From assembly GCA_945905835.1 (NCBI GenBank), contig CAMDQJ010000032.1, forward strand, positions 1 to 37,957: a stretch of 37,957 nt of DNA, in the 5' to 3' direction. This document shows positions 26,196-34,075 of the stretch, in pieces (position 1 is the stretch's first letter; each line of letters opens with the position of its first letter). Origin of the DNA: Asaia bogorensis (lineage in GTDB: Bacteria; Pseudomonadota; Alphaproteobacteria; Reyranellales; Reyranellaceae). The notes beneath the pieces are model-generated. The model was not told where the DNA came from. It searched no databases and was given only the letters and a program-made list of their open reading frames with translations. The position numbers were made by a program, and so were the translations under genes.

Positions 26196-27349
26196 CAGTC
26201 GAGCGTCTCCAAAAGCCGAGTGCAGAGGTAGGTCCGCGGTACCAGCGACGAGTAGTAGATCTGCTCGTACGCCGCATGGGCACCTTTGCCATCAGCACCG
26301 AGCCCATCGAGCGTCGGGATGCCCAGCGCCGCCGTGAAGTTGCCGTCGCTGCCGCCGCCGGTCAGCGGCACGTCCTCGAGCTCCTTGCCGATTTCGCGAT
26401 AGATCGCCTGTGCCTTGGTCAGGAGATCGGTGATGCCGGCATCCTTCTGGTAGGGCGGACGGTTCATGCCGCCCTCGACCGTGAGCTCGACGTCCTTGCC
26501 GATCGGCTCGAGGCCGAGGAACCAGTGGGTCATCTCCTCGGCGAGCTGCTGGGTCGGCACGCGCAGGTCGACCTCGATCTTGCACTCGGCCGGCACGACG
26601 TTGACGCCGCTGCCGCCCTCGATCTGTCCGACATTGCAGGTAATGCCGCGCGCGTAGTCGGTCTTGTTCTCGATGCGGATGATTTGCTTGGCCATCTCGT
26701 GGATGGCGCTGCGGCCGTCCTGGTGGCGCACGCCGGCATGGCTGGCGGCACCCTTCACCGTGAGCGTGAAGCGACCGACGCCCTTGCGCGAGGTCACGAC
26801 CTTGTCGCCGTCGCGGCCCGGCTCCATCACCAGCGCGTATTTGTGGCCGCGCGCGGCTTCCTCGATGCGGGCGCGCGAGGTCGGGCTGCCAACTTCTTCT
26901 TCGGGAATGAACAGGAACGTCACCGGCAGCTTGGGCTTCTTGCCCTGCCGAATCAGGTGGCGCAGAGCGTAGTAGGCGATGTAGCCGCCCGCCTTCATGT
27001 CGTAGATGCCGGGCCCAAAAATGCTGTCACCTTCGCGGCGCACCTTGAGGTCCTTCTCGATCATGCCGATGGGATGCACGGTGTCGAGATGGGCCAGCAC
27101 CAGGATGCCCCTGCCCTCGCCCCCATTCAACTCTGGGGGCGTCTTGCACTCGAGGATGTCGCCGAAGCCGTCGACGCCCGGCGTGCGGTTGAGCTTCAGC
27201 CCGAGGTCGCGAAACTGGCTCTCGACGTGATCGACGACCTTGTTGACCGACTTTGCATCGTGGCTCGGGCTCTCGATAGAAACCCATTCGACGATGCCGC
27301 CGAGGACTTCGTCGGCGTCGATTTTCGGTTCGTTTGCTTTGTCGGCCAT
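26195..27349 (-). CDS. M20 family metallopeptidase (carboxypeptidase G2-like)
   Basis: The 384 residues have the two-zinc M20 pattern: H87 and D89 in AHLDTVHP, bridging D117 in YDMKAG, general base and ligand E150/E151 in PEEEVGSP, and a C-terminal His in KGAHAAYEQ. A dimerisation insert (about 190-300) includes VKGAASHAGVRHQDGRSA. Relatives remove C-terminal glutamate or other amino acids from N-acyl substrates. The start overlaps the SDR stop by 1 nt (TGATG), and its stop overlaps the GST start the same way, so the SDR, peptidase and GST form a translationally coupled operon. No signal peptide. Substrate could be an N-acyl amino acid formed in the pathway. Confidence 0.87.
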   Translation of the reverse strand: MADKANEPKIDADEVLGGIVEWVSIESPSHDAKSVNKVVDHVESQFRDLGLKLNRTPGVDGFGDILECKTPPELNGGEGRGILVLAHLDTVHPIGMIEKDLKVRREGDSIFGPGIYDMKAGGYIAYYALRHLIRQGKKPKLPVTFLFIPEEEVGSPTSRARIEEAARGHKYALVMEPGRDGDKVVTSRKGVGRFTLTVKGAASHAGVRHQDGRSAIHEMAKQIIRIENKTDYARGITCNVGQIEGGSGVNVVPAECKIEVDLRVPTQQLAEEMTHWFLGLEPIGKDVELTVEGGMNRPPYQKDAGITDLLTKAQAIYREIGKELEDVPLTGGGSDGNFTAALGIPTLDGLGADGKGAHAAYEQIYYSSLVPRTYLCTRLLETLD

Positions 27350-28272
27350 CAGATCGGATCCCAGGTGAAATATTCGGGCGAGCGCTTGAGGTCGGTGAAA
27401 TAGGGCTTCATCGCCGGCACCGCGATCTCGTTGATCGCCTCCAGCGTCCAACCCTCGGACATATGCACCGAGCGCACCGGCCGGTTGGCGTTGAACAGCA
27501 TGATCTCGTTCATGCGCACGCCGAAGATCTGCGAGCTGACGCCGGCCGCCTGGGCGGCGTCCGACAGCAGGAACACCGCCATCGGCGCGATCTTGGCCGG
27601 CGTCATCTTCTTGGAGCGCTCGAGGCGCGCGACCTGCGCCGGCGTGTCGGCCGGAATGGTGCCGATCATGCGCGTCCAGGCGAAGGGCGAGATGCAGTTG
27701 GAGCGGACGCTGAACGCCGCCATGTCGAGAGCGATCGAGCGCGACAGGCCGATGATGCCCATCTTGGCGGCGGAATAATTCGCCTGGCCGAAATTGCCGA
27801 CGAGGCCCGAGGTCGAGGTGAAGTGCACGAAGGCGCCCGACTTCTGCTCCTTGAAGTAGTTGGCGGCGGCGCGGCTGACGTTGAACGCGCCGTTGAGGTG
27901 CACGTCGATCACCATCTTCCAGTCCATGTGGCTCATGCGATGGAAGATGCGGTCGCGCAGGATGCCGGCATTGTTGATGACGCCGTCGATCTTGCCGAAA
28001 TTCTCGACCGCCGCCTTGACCATGCGCTCGGCGCCGGCCGGATCGGTGACGCTGTCGCCGTTGGGAACCGCCTTGCCGCCGGCTGCCGCGATCTCGTCGC
28101 AGACCTTCTGCGCCGGCGTTGTGCTGCCGCCACCCTCGCCGTCGACCGCCCCGCCGAGGTCGTTGACCACGACATTGGCGCCTTCCTTGGCTGCCAGCAG
28201 CGCCATCTCGCGGCCGATGCCGCCACCCGCGCCGGTCACCAGCACGACCTTGTCCTTCAGCATGTTCGCCAT
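27349..28272 (-). CDS. SDR, (3R)-hydroxyacyl-CoA dehydrogenase-like
   Basis: The 307-residue SDR has TGAGGGIG (13-20), NNAG (100-103), S153 and Y166xxxK170 in GNFGQANYSAAK. The NDLGGAVDG insert after strand 2 and the NAGILRDR and GNFGQANYSAAK blocks are characteristic of the dehydrogenase domain of peroxisomal multifunctional enzyme type 2 and its stand-alone bacterial relatives, which oxidise 3-hydroxyacyl-CoA with NAD. The extra C-terminal 50 residues (EGWTLEAINEI..YFTDLKRSPEYFTWDP) are seen in the bacterial subgroup. AGGAGAGG lies upstream of ATG 28272. It leads the operon with the peptidase and GST and fits a beta-oxidation-like step. Confidence 0.85.
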   Translation of the reverse strand: MANMLKDKVVLVTGAGGGIGREMALLAAKEGANVVVNDLGGAVDGEGGGSTTPAQKVCDEIAAAGGKAVPNGDSVTDPAGAERMVKAAVENFGKIDGVINNAGILRDRIFHRMSHMDWKMVIDVHLNGAFNVSRAAANYFKEQKSGAFVHFTSTSGLVGNFGQANYSAAKMGIIGLSRSIALDMAAFSVRSNCISPFAWTRMIGTIPADTPAQVARLERSKKMTPAKIAPMAVFLLSDAAQAAGVSSQIFGVRMNEIMLFNANRPVRSVHMSEGWTLEAINEIAVPAMKPYFTDLKRSPEYFTWDPI

Positions 28273-28367
28273 TGCCGTTTCCTCTCCTTCTATTCCAGCA
28301 ATTTGCGAGCCCGCACGCCCGGACGCAACAGCGGCGCGGACGGCTGCGGGCTGGCGCGTCGCAGTCC

Positions 28368-28386
28368 GAAACCGAAAAGAGGTTTC
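28368..28386. repeat. Short inverted repeat in the 125-bp gap after the thioesterase pair
   Basis: GAAACC (28368-28373), GAAAAGA, GGTTTC (28381-28386). It lies just past the TAG of the second thioesterase gene. The arms are short and no U-run follows, so it may be chance. Otherwise 28273-28397 holds only the ribosome site of the SDR gene. Confidence 0.25.
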
Positions 28387-28397
28387 TGCCCTTCGCG

Positions 28398-28859
28398 CTA
28401 CAGCGACGGCGGCGCCTCGTCGGTCGATTTCACGAGGAAGTGGGCGTTGGCGGCGGCGACGGGCTTGGCACGGTCGTCCTGCCAGGCCTGCATGAAGACG
28501 TTGACCATGCGCCGGCCCTGCTTGGTGACGGTCGCCGAGGCAATGACGTCCACCGGTCGCGCCGAGCGCAGGTAGTCGACGGTGATGTTGACGATCTAGG
28601 GCACCGTCATCGTCTCGGTCTCCCACAGGAGATGGAAGATCGCGGTCATCTCCAGCATGGCGCCCAGCGTGCCACCGTGGATGGCCGGCAGAAAGGTGTT
28701 GCCGATGAGGTCGCTGTGATAGCGCATGCGGGTCAACAACTCGCCGGTGCCGTTCTCGGGCGCGATCCGCATCCAGCGCGCGTAGGGGATAGCCTCCGAC
28801 AGCAGCCCGACCTCGCCGGTCTTGCGCGCCTCGGCCAGCTTCTCGAGAAGGCTGCTCAT
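28398..28859 (-). pseudogene. PaaI-type thioesterase interrupted by an in-frame TAG
   Basis: The frame from ATG 28857-28859 encodes 87 residues with the hotdog helix AIHGGTLGAMLEMTAIFHLLWE, then TAG at codon 88 (28596-28598). Directly after it the same frame continues IVNITVDYLRSARP, VDVIASATV and VVNVFMQAWQ-like strands, the second half of the hotdog sheet, to TAG at 28398. The full length, 153 residues, is normal for PaaI/YbgC-like acyl-CoA thioesterases. Truncation after the central helix would remove most of the sheet. The start overlaps the stop of the preceding thioesterase by 4 nt. The neighbour may make this copy dispensable, or the pair may have formed a heteromer. Confidence 0.78.
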
Positions 28860-29329
28860 AGGTCGGTCTCGGCGCGGATAGCCTGGGCGCGTGTTACTTC
28901 GCCCTTGGTGCCCAGCATGAAGGTTCCGGCGGCGGCGGCGATGGGATTCTTGGCATCGCCGTGATGGGCGAAGGCGCGCGTGAAGGCGACCGAACGGGTG
29001 ATGCGATAGCACTCGGCCTCGGCGATCACCGTCTTGCCGGGCTCGGCCGGCCGCACATAGTCGATGCGCAGGTCGAGCGTGGCGAAAGGCTCGGGCTTGG
29101 CCAGCATCGTGGCCACCGACATGCCGCAGCAGCCGTCGAGCAAGGCCGTCAGCGGCCCGCCGGCAAGCACGCCGGTTTCGGGATTGCCGACCAGCTCGGC
29201 ACGCCAGTCGAGCTGCATCGAGGCAAATCCCTTCCGCGCGTCGACGATCTTCAATCCCAGCGCCTTGTTGTGCGGGATGGTGTCGGAGAACCACTCCTGG
29301 AAAAGTTTGAGGCGTTCGGCCTTTTCCAT
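28856..29329 (-). CDS. PaaI-family acyl-CoA thioesterase
   Basis: The 157 residues form a single hotdog domain. LAGGPLTALLDGCCGMSVATML holds the central helix with the Asp that acts as base in PaaI enzymes (the usual HGG is GGP here). The following strands are TLDLRIDYVRPAEPG and VIAEAECYRITRSVAFTRA. These enzymes hydrolyse acyl- or aryl-CoA thioesters in the cytoplasm. The gene follows the acyl-CoA dehydrogenase stump by 1 bp and overlaps the next thioesterase by 4 nt, so the three were one operon. Two adjacent non-identical thioesterase genes are common in such clusters. Confidence 0.83.
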   Translation of the reverse strand: MEKAERLKLFQEWFSDTIPHNKALGLKIVDARKGFASMQLDWRAELVGNPETGVLAGGPLTALLDGCCGMSVATMLAKPEPFATLDLRIDYVRPAEPGKTVIAEAECYRITRSVAFTRAFAHHGDAKNPIAAAAGTFMLGTKGEVTRAQAIRAETDL

Positions 29330-29330
29330 A

Positions 29331-29582
29331 TCAAAATCCCATCTGGCGTGCCGCGAGATCCTTCATGATCCCGACCGAGCCGCCGCCGATCGACATCACC
29401 TTGGTCTCGCGATAGATGCGCTCGACCTTCGATCCGCGCAGGTAGCCGGCGCCGCCGAAGATCTGCATCGCCTCGTTGGCGCAGAATTCCAGGGTCGAGG
29501 TCGCAAGGTTCTTGAGCATGCAGATCTCCGCCACAGGCTTCTCGCCGCGGTCGACGCGCCACGCCAGCAGCTCGAGCGTCGC
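29331..29582 (-). pseudogene. Acyl-CoA dehydrogenase, C-terminal stump
   Basis: About 83 residues match the last helices of acyl-CoA dehydrogenases: [55 protein letters not shown] and a final RQMGF. The catalytic Glu, FAD-binding and N-terminal domains are missing. Similarity ends abruptly at about 29582, where the opposite-strand SDR fragment begins. An intact gene would need about 900 bp more. The stump cannot be functional. It sits upstream of the two thioesterases and presumably carried their promoter, so their expression may be altered too. Confidence 0.8.
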
Positions 29583-29704
29583 ACCCGATGGGCCGCATCG
29601 GCCAAGCCGAGGAAGTGGCCAACATGAACCTCTTCCTGCTGTCCGACGAATCGAGCTTCTCGACCGGCGTGGAGTTCGTCTGCGACGGCGGCCTTACAGC
29701 TTAA
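29579..29704 (+). pseudogene. SDR (short-chain dehydrogenase), C-terminal stump
   Basis: The plus-strand frame from 29579 to TAA 29702-29704 reads [13 protein letters not shown], then [15 protein letters not shown] and CDGGLTA. This is the standard C-terminus of a classical SDR (substrate loop end, last helix, final strand). The N-terminal 200 residues with the NAD site and YxxxK are absent. Its left edge coincides within a few bases with the end of the acyl-CoA dehydrogenase stump on the other strand. It is too short for an ordinary gene call but the family pattern is unmistakable. It converges with an alpha/beta hydrolase gene, 9 bp apart. Confidence 0.78.
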
Positions 29705-29713
29705 AGGGGCGAC

Positions 29714-30598
29714 CTAGCTCTTCATCCCCGTGATCGACGTGCTCATGGCGCGCGGGTCGCGCTTGGGCCAGCGGCCGGCTTCGACCTGGACGATGAAGTC
29801 GCCGACGATCCGGTTGAAGAGATCCGGGTCCTCGAGATTGATGGTGTGGCCACAGTTCGGCATCACCGAAAGCGCCGCCGTCGGTATCTCGCGCTTCATC
29901 AGCACCGAGGGCGCCAGGCAGGGCCAGTCCTCGTCGCCGGTCAGCACCAGCGTCGGCACGTTGATCTTGCGCATCCCGGACGTGAGATCGTAGAGCGAGG
30001 GCCGCCGGCCCTGCACGCCGATCTGGGTGTTGGCCGAACCCAGCGCCGAATGCTCACCGAGCTCCTTCTTGAACTGGGCGAAGCCCCGCGGATCCTTGTT
30101 CTCGAACTGCACGCGCGTCGGGCCGTAGGCGTACTTGCCGGCAAAAGCCTCCATGCCCTCGCCCAGCAGCGACTTCGCCACGACCTCGACCTCACCCTTG
30201 AACTTGGCCTGCTGTTCCTTCTCCGCGCCATAGCCGACGCCCGCGACGACCAGCGACAAGGCGCGCCTGGGATGGCGGAAGCCGAAATGCAGCGTGGCGA
30301 AGCCGCCCATCGACAGGCCGACGATGTGCGCCTTCTTGATGCCGAGGTGATCCATCACCGACGCGATGTCGTCGGTCGCGCGCTCCTGCGAGTACTTGTT
30401 CGGGCTTTTAGGCACTTCCGACGGCGGATAGCCGCGCGCACTGAAGGTGATGCAGCGGTAGCGTTGTCCGAAATGCCGCATCTGCATTTCCCACGAGCGA
30501 TGGTCGGCCGCGAACTCGTGCACGAACACGATCGGCGCGCCCGCCCCGCTTTCCTCGTAGTAGAGCTTCACGCCGTCGTCGGTCTTGGCAAAAGGCAT
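29714..30598 (-). CDS. Alpha/beta hydrolase (Ser nucleophile)
   Basis: The 294-residue protein has VFVHEFAAD (24-32) as oxyanion loop (HEF in place of the usual HGF), nucleophile elbow GLSMGG with S96, an acid in LTGDEDWPC and the final histidine in PNCGHTIN. It resembles 3-oxoadipate enol-lactonase or proline iminopeptidase-type esterases. The HEFAADHRSWEMQ start recurs in hydrolases near aromatic or terpenoid degradation genes. ATG 30596-30598 follows AGGAGAAAAA. It is monocistronic, divergent from the 2OG-Fe dioxygenase gene. Stop is TAG. The exact ester or lactone substrate is unknown. Confidence 0.82.
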   Translation of the reverse strand: MPFAKTDDGVKLYYEESGAGAPIVFVHEFAADHRSWEMQMRHFGQRYRCITFSARGYPPSEVPKSPNKYSQERATDDIASVMDHLGIKKAHIVGLSMGGFATLHFGFRHPRRALSLVVAGVGYGAEKEQQAKFKGEVEVVAKSLLGEGMEAFAGKYAYGPTRVQFENKDPRGFAQFKKELGEHSALGSANTQIGVQGRRPSLYDLTSGMRKINVPTLVLTGDEDWPCLAPSVLMKREIPTAALSVMPNCGHTINLEDPDLFNRIVGDFIVQVEAGRWPKRDPRAMSTSITGMKS

Positions 30599-30668
30599 GG
30601 TTTTTCTCCTGGTCCACCCGGACTTTAGCTCATGTGGCGGCCTTTCGCGTAGGTGATACCATCGTTCC

Positions 30669-31415
30669 ATGAGCGAGATCGGAACCGGCCTGCAGAACGC
30701 CACGGGCATTCGCAATGCCATCGCCCGCGCGGGCTACGCTTTCGTCGAAGCGTCGGAGATGCGCACGGCGCTCGGCCGCTTCGGCACGCTGGCCGACTGG
30801 CCGGCCTTCGCCAAGAGCTGGGACGACCTGCATACCGACACCTACATGGCCGATGGCGGCCGCTACCGCCGCCGCCGCTTCGGCATTTACGCAGCACCGC
30901 GGCAAGGCGCGATCCTGCGTGGCACGCACCAGCCGCACTACCAGACCCTCGACTACAACAATCTGAACGGCGGCATAGAGCGCTGGTTCGAGCCGATCGT
31001 GCCTGAGATCGGCGACGGCGCGAGCCTGCGCACCGTCCTCGAATACTGCCGCGCCCTGTTCGGCCGCCTCGCGCCGGGGACGGACAACTGGCACATCGAA
31101 GTCCATCAGTTCCGCATCGAGGCGAAGACCGGCCAACAGGGCAAACCGACGCCCGAGGGCCTGCATCGCGACGGCGTCGACTATGTGCTGGTGCTGATGA
31201 TCGACCGCCGCAATATCGCCAGCGGCACCACGACCATCCACGATCTCGACCGCCGCACCCTCGGCAGTTTTACCCTCACCGATCCGCTCGACGCGGCGCT
31301 GGTCGACGACGCCCGCTGCTTCCATGGCGTGACGCCGGTCGAGCCGCAGAACCCGGCGCTGCTCGCCTATCGGGACGTGCTGGTGGTGACGTTCCGGAAG
31401 AAGCCGGCAGCCTAG
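30669..31415 (+). CDS. 2OG-Fe dioxygenase family protein (BsmA/IDO-like)
   Basis: The 248-residue protein resembles the 2OG-Fe_Oxy_2 family that includes L-isoleucine-4-hydroxylase. The double-stranded beta-helix iron ligands are H166, D168 (HRDGVDYV) and H219 (FHGVTPV), and R235 in YRDVLVVTF is placed to bind 2-oxoglutarate. An N-terminal region RYRRRRFGIYAA and the tract THQPHYQTLDYNNLNGG are also typical. Members hydroxylate free aliphatic amino acids in the cytoplasm. The gene is single, 70 bp from the divergent hydrolase; its TAG overlaps the LigB stop on the other strand by 4 bp. Confidence 0.83.
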   Translation: MSEIGTGLQNATGIRNAIARAGYAFVEASEMRTALGRFGTLADWPAFAKSWDDLHTDTYMADGGRYRRRRFGIYAAPRQGAILRGTHQPHYQTLDYNNLNGGIERWFEPIVPEIGDGASLRTVLEYCRALFGRLAPGTDNWHIEVHQFRIEAKTGQQGKPTPEGLHRDGVDYVLVLMIDRRNIASGTTTIHDLDRRTLGSFTLTDPLDAALVDDARCFHGVTPVEPQNPALLAYRDVLVVTFRKKPAA

Positions 31416-32236
31416 GCGGCCAACGCCATCCGCGCGATGGTGCAGCTTACGGCGAAGATCGGCACCGGCTCGCAGAATTCGATCGTGCCCTTGGCGCCCT
31501 TCGCAGCAGCCGCGGCCGCGATGAACGTTCGCATCTCGAAACCGCCCTGCCCGCCATCGCGATAAGTCTCGGCGTCGGTATAGGACAGGAGCGCCTCGCG
31601 ATCGTTGGCCGACCAGCGGCGCAGGAATTCGCGGTCCCACTCTTCGTTGATCTTCCCGGAGTCGGGCGTCGCCGGCCAATGCGAGATGCCGCCGGTCGCG
31701 ACCAGGGCGATGCGCTCGGGCACCGAGTCGGCAGCAGCACGCAATGCCTCGCCGAACGCCCAGGCCCTCTTGAGCGGCGTGCGCGGCGGGCCCCGGCAGT
31801 TGATGTTGGCCGGGACAATCGGCAGATCGTAATTCGGCGTCAGGAAGTTGAGCGGCACGGAAATGCCGTGGTCGAACTTCCATTCCTCGGCATAGGCGAC
31901 ATCGACCGTCTGCATCACGCCTTCGATCAGCTTCCGGGACAGCGCCTTGTTGCCTAGCACTTTCGTGCGCTTGATCTTGAGAAACGCCTCATCCTCGATC
32001 GGGCCTTCGTAGGAATCCGCCATGCCAATGGCGAAGGCCGGCATGTTGTTCATGAAGAAATTGGCGAAGTGCTCGGCCGCCACGACGATCAGCGCGTCGG
32101 GCCGCGTGGCGCGGATGTCGTCGCCCATGCGGTGGAGCGCTTCGTGCAGCGCCTGGCGCACCTGCGTGTCGGCGCGATCGGCGCGGGCGGTGATGCCGGG
32201 GGCGTGGCTGCAGGCGCCGCAATAGACCAGGGACAT
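31412..32236 (-). CDS. Class III extradiol dioxygenase, LigB-like catalytic subunit
   Basis: The 274 residues match LigB/PCA 4,5-dioxygenase beta-type enzymes. Iron ligands H11 (CSHAPG) and H56 (AEHFANF) and the catalytic base H186 (GGISHWP) are present, with a candidate third ligand Glu near the C-terminus (TIEFCEP). The enzyme cleaves an aromatic ring next to a hydroxyl pair using Fe(II) and O2. The start overlaps the LigA-like stop by 1 nt, as expected for a two-subunit enzyme. The ring substrate cannot be named: gallate, protocatechuate and methylgallate enzymes look alike. No other aromatic catabolism genes are adjacent except the SDR upstream. Confidence 0.85.
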   Translation of the reverse strand: MSLVYCGACSHAPGITARADRADTQVRQALHEALHRMGDDIRATRPDALIVVAAEHFANFFMNNMPAFAIGMADSYEGPIEDEAFLKIKRTKVLGNKALSRKLIEGVMQTVDVAYAEEWKFDHGISVPLNFLTPNYDLPIVPANINCRGPPRTPLKRAWAFGEALRAAADSVPERIALVATGGISHWPATPDSGKINEEWDREFLRRWSANDREALLSYTDAETYRDGGQGGFEMRTFIAAAAAAKGAKGTIEFCEPVPIFAVSCTIARMALAA

Positions 32237-32589
32237 CAGCGTTTCTCCCGTTCGCTCTTGAGGCGGGCATCGTGCGCCTCGACGCCTTCGTAGCCGGTAG
32301 AGGCATAGACGCCTTCGCGCACCTGGCCGTGATCCTTGAGGCCCTGGCGCATGCGCTCGAGATAGTCGAGCCATTCGATCTTGTGCAGGGCAGCGAAGTG
32401 CATCAGCAGCTGGCCGTTCACGCCCAGCACGTAGAGCAGGCCGATGTCGGGCTTGGCGAGCGCCGCCCGCTCTTCTCCCGTCAGCTCGTACTCCGCCAGC
32501 ACCGCGTCGTGCTCGCTTGTGTAGCGCTCCTGCGTGCGTGGATCGCGGTTGAGCTGATAGATCAGCTTCTAGACCTGGTAGAGGCTCAT
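32236..32589 (-). pseudogene. LigA-like extradiol dioxygenase small subunit with TAG at codon 7
   Basis: The frame reads MSLYQV, TAG (32569-32571), then KLIYQLNRDPRTQERY, LTGEERAALAKPDIGLLYVLGVNGQLL and ends LKSEREKR at 32236, 117 residues in all. Apart from the TAG it matches the LigA subunit (protocatechuate 4,5-dioxygenase alpha) end to end. Where the family usually has Q (YQVQKL) this copy has TAG, one base from CAG. Reinitiation at GTG 32500-32502 would give an 88-residue protein lacking the first helices. The start is 9 bp after the SDR stop. Loss would affect the LigB partner, which needs LigA in the known enzymes. Confidence 0.83.
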
Positions 32590-32598
32590 CCGCCGTCC

Positions 32599-33369
32599 CT
32601 AGGCGCCGATGGTGGTGCCACCGTCGGCCACCAGGGTCTGGCCGGTGATGAAGGCGCCGGCCTTGCCGGCCAGCAGCACCGCCAGCCCTGCGATGTCATC
32701 AGGCGCGCCGAGGCGGCGAAGCGGCGTCGCCGCCTCCCGCTCCGCGCGCCTCTTCGGATCCTCGTATAGGGCGCGCGCGAAGTCCGTCGTGACCAGGCCG
32801 GGCGCGATGGTGTTGACGCGGATGTTGTCGGGCCCGTACTCGGCCGCGAGGTTACGGGCCATCTGCATGTCGGCCGCCTTGGAGATGCAGTATGCGCCGA
32901 TCACAGTGCTGGCCTTGAGCCCGCCGATCGACGACACGATCATGATCGAGCCGTCCTTCTTGGCGCGCATGTCGGGCAGGCAGTTATTGATCAGCCACAT
33001 GTTCGACAGGATGTTGTTCTGCATCACCTTCATGAAGACTTCGTCGGGCAGCTTCTCGTTTGGCCCGTAGTACGGGTTCGAGGCTGCGTTGCAGACCAGC
33101 ACGTCGACCGGGCCAAGTTGCTTCCTGGTCTCGGCGATCAGCTTCTCGCACTGCGCCTTGTCGGAGATGTTGCAGGGGATGACCGTGGCGTGGCCGCCGG
33201 CCTTCCTGATCTCGGCCGCCGCCTCCTCGCAGACCGGCGCCTTGCGGCTCGACACCACGACCTTGGCGCCCGACAGCGCCAGATGCATGGCGATCGACTT
33301 GCCGATGCCCTTGCTCGAGCCGGTGACGACGGCGACCTTGCCCGACAGGTCGAAAAGCGGCGATGCCAT
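32599..33369 (-). CDS. Short-chain dehydrogenase/reductase
   Basis: The 256-residue classical SDR has TGSSKGIG (16-23), CNAASNP (93-99, in the place of NNAG), S146 in VSSIGG, Y160xxxK164 in AYCISK and the ending TGQTLVADGGTTIG. Cofactor preference: SSRK after strand 2 (40-43) suggests NADP(H). Homologues are annotated variously as glucose or 3-oxoacyl-ACP dehydrogenases; the substrate is not clear here. GGAGG lies about 10 bases before ATG 33369. It is followed by the LigA-LigB pair in one operon, so it may oxidise the ring-cleavage substrate or its precursor diol. Stop is TAG. Confidence 0.87.
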   Translation of the reverse strand: MASPLFDLSGKVAVVTGSSKGIGKSIAMHLALSGAKVVVSSRKAPVCEEAAAEIRKAGGHATVIPCNISDKAQCEKLIAETRKQLGPVDVLVCNAASNPYYGPNEKLPDEVFMKVMQNNILSNMWLINNCLPDMRAKKDGSIMIVSSIGGLKASTVIGAYCISKAADMQMARNLAAEYGPDNIRVNTIAPGLVTTDFARALYEDPKRRAEREAATPLRRLGAPDDIAGLAVLLAGKAGAFITGQTLVADGGTTIGA

Positions 33370-33481
33370 TTGAGCGTTCCTCCAGATGTGTTGCCCGTAC
33401 AAATAGCAAATTACTGAACGCCGCGTGCCCGGAATCTGGCCAAGGGTTGAGGTCCGGAAGCCCCTCCGGTAGGGGAAGACC

Positions 33482-34069
33482 GTGCTTCCCACCGATCTCG
33501 CCTCCTTTCTCGACCTCATCCGCCTGCACGGCGAGACGACCTATGGATTCATGTTCGCCTACGCGTTGTTGCACGCCCTGCTGCTGGCGATGTTCGCGGG
33601 CTATGCAGCGCATGCCGGTGCGCTCGGCGTCGGACAGGTCATCGTCATATGCTGGGCCGGCAGCTTCGTGGGCGATGTCGTGCGCTTCTGGATCGGGCGG
33701 CGCTTCGGCACGCGGTGGCTGCGGTCACGTCCGCGGCTTGAACGGGGGGCCCAGACGGTGGCCCGGCTCGCCGGGCGGCATCATCTCTGGATGATCATGA
33801 TCCACCGCTACCCCTACGGCGTCCGTGGCATAGCCGCCGTCGTCTACGGAATGTCGCCCCTGCCCTGGCCGAAGTTCTTGATGCTGAACTTCGTCGCCGC
33901 GGGCCTGTGGTCCGTCGTCACGGTGTCGGCCGGCTATATCTTCGGCTACGTCTCCGAGAAGACGCTGACCAACGCCTCGTCGGGTTTCGGTGTGGCGATG
34001 CTCGTGGCCTTCCTCGGGCTGGCCTGGCTGCTCAGCCGCAAGCTCGGAAGCGCCTTGGAGCGGGACTAG
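33482..34069 (+). CDS. DedA-family membrane protein
   Basis: The 195-residue integral membrane protein has hydrophobic stretches at about 20-45, 50-68, 125-155 and 165-188. The re-entrant loop motif HRYPYGVRG with its arginine and the following GMSPLPWPKFLMLNF are the DedA/SNARE-associated (VTT) signature. DedA proteins act as flippases for undecaprenyl phosphate or phospholipids and affect drug and pH resistance. This version is slightly short because the loop before the first helix is reduced. Start GTG 33482 has AGGGGAAG about 5 bases upstream. It is single, divergent from the SDR-LigAB operon and converging on the enolase-superfamily gene (6-bp gap). Confidence 0.82.
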   Translation: MLPTDLASFLDLIRLHGETTYGFMFAYALLHALLLAMFAGYAAHAGALGVGQVIVICWAGSFVGDVVRFWIGRRFGTRWLRSRPRLERGAQTVARLAGRHHLWMIMIHRYPYGVRGIAAVVYGMSPLPWPKFLMLNFVAAGLWSVVTVSAGYIFGYVSEKTLTNASSGFGVAMLVAFLGLAWLLSRKLGSALERD

Positions 34070-34075
34070 CGGGCC

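Noticed and set aside
28368..28386. GAAACC/GGTTTC inverted repeat as a terminator
   Set aside because: Six-base arms and no U-run; listed only as a weak repeat.
20012..30598. A genomic island or novel defence system
   Set aside because: Composition and codon use match the rest of the window and there are no nucleases, integrases, helicases or toxin-like genes. The content is ordinary catabolism.
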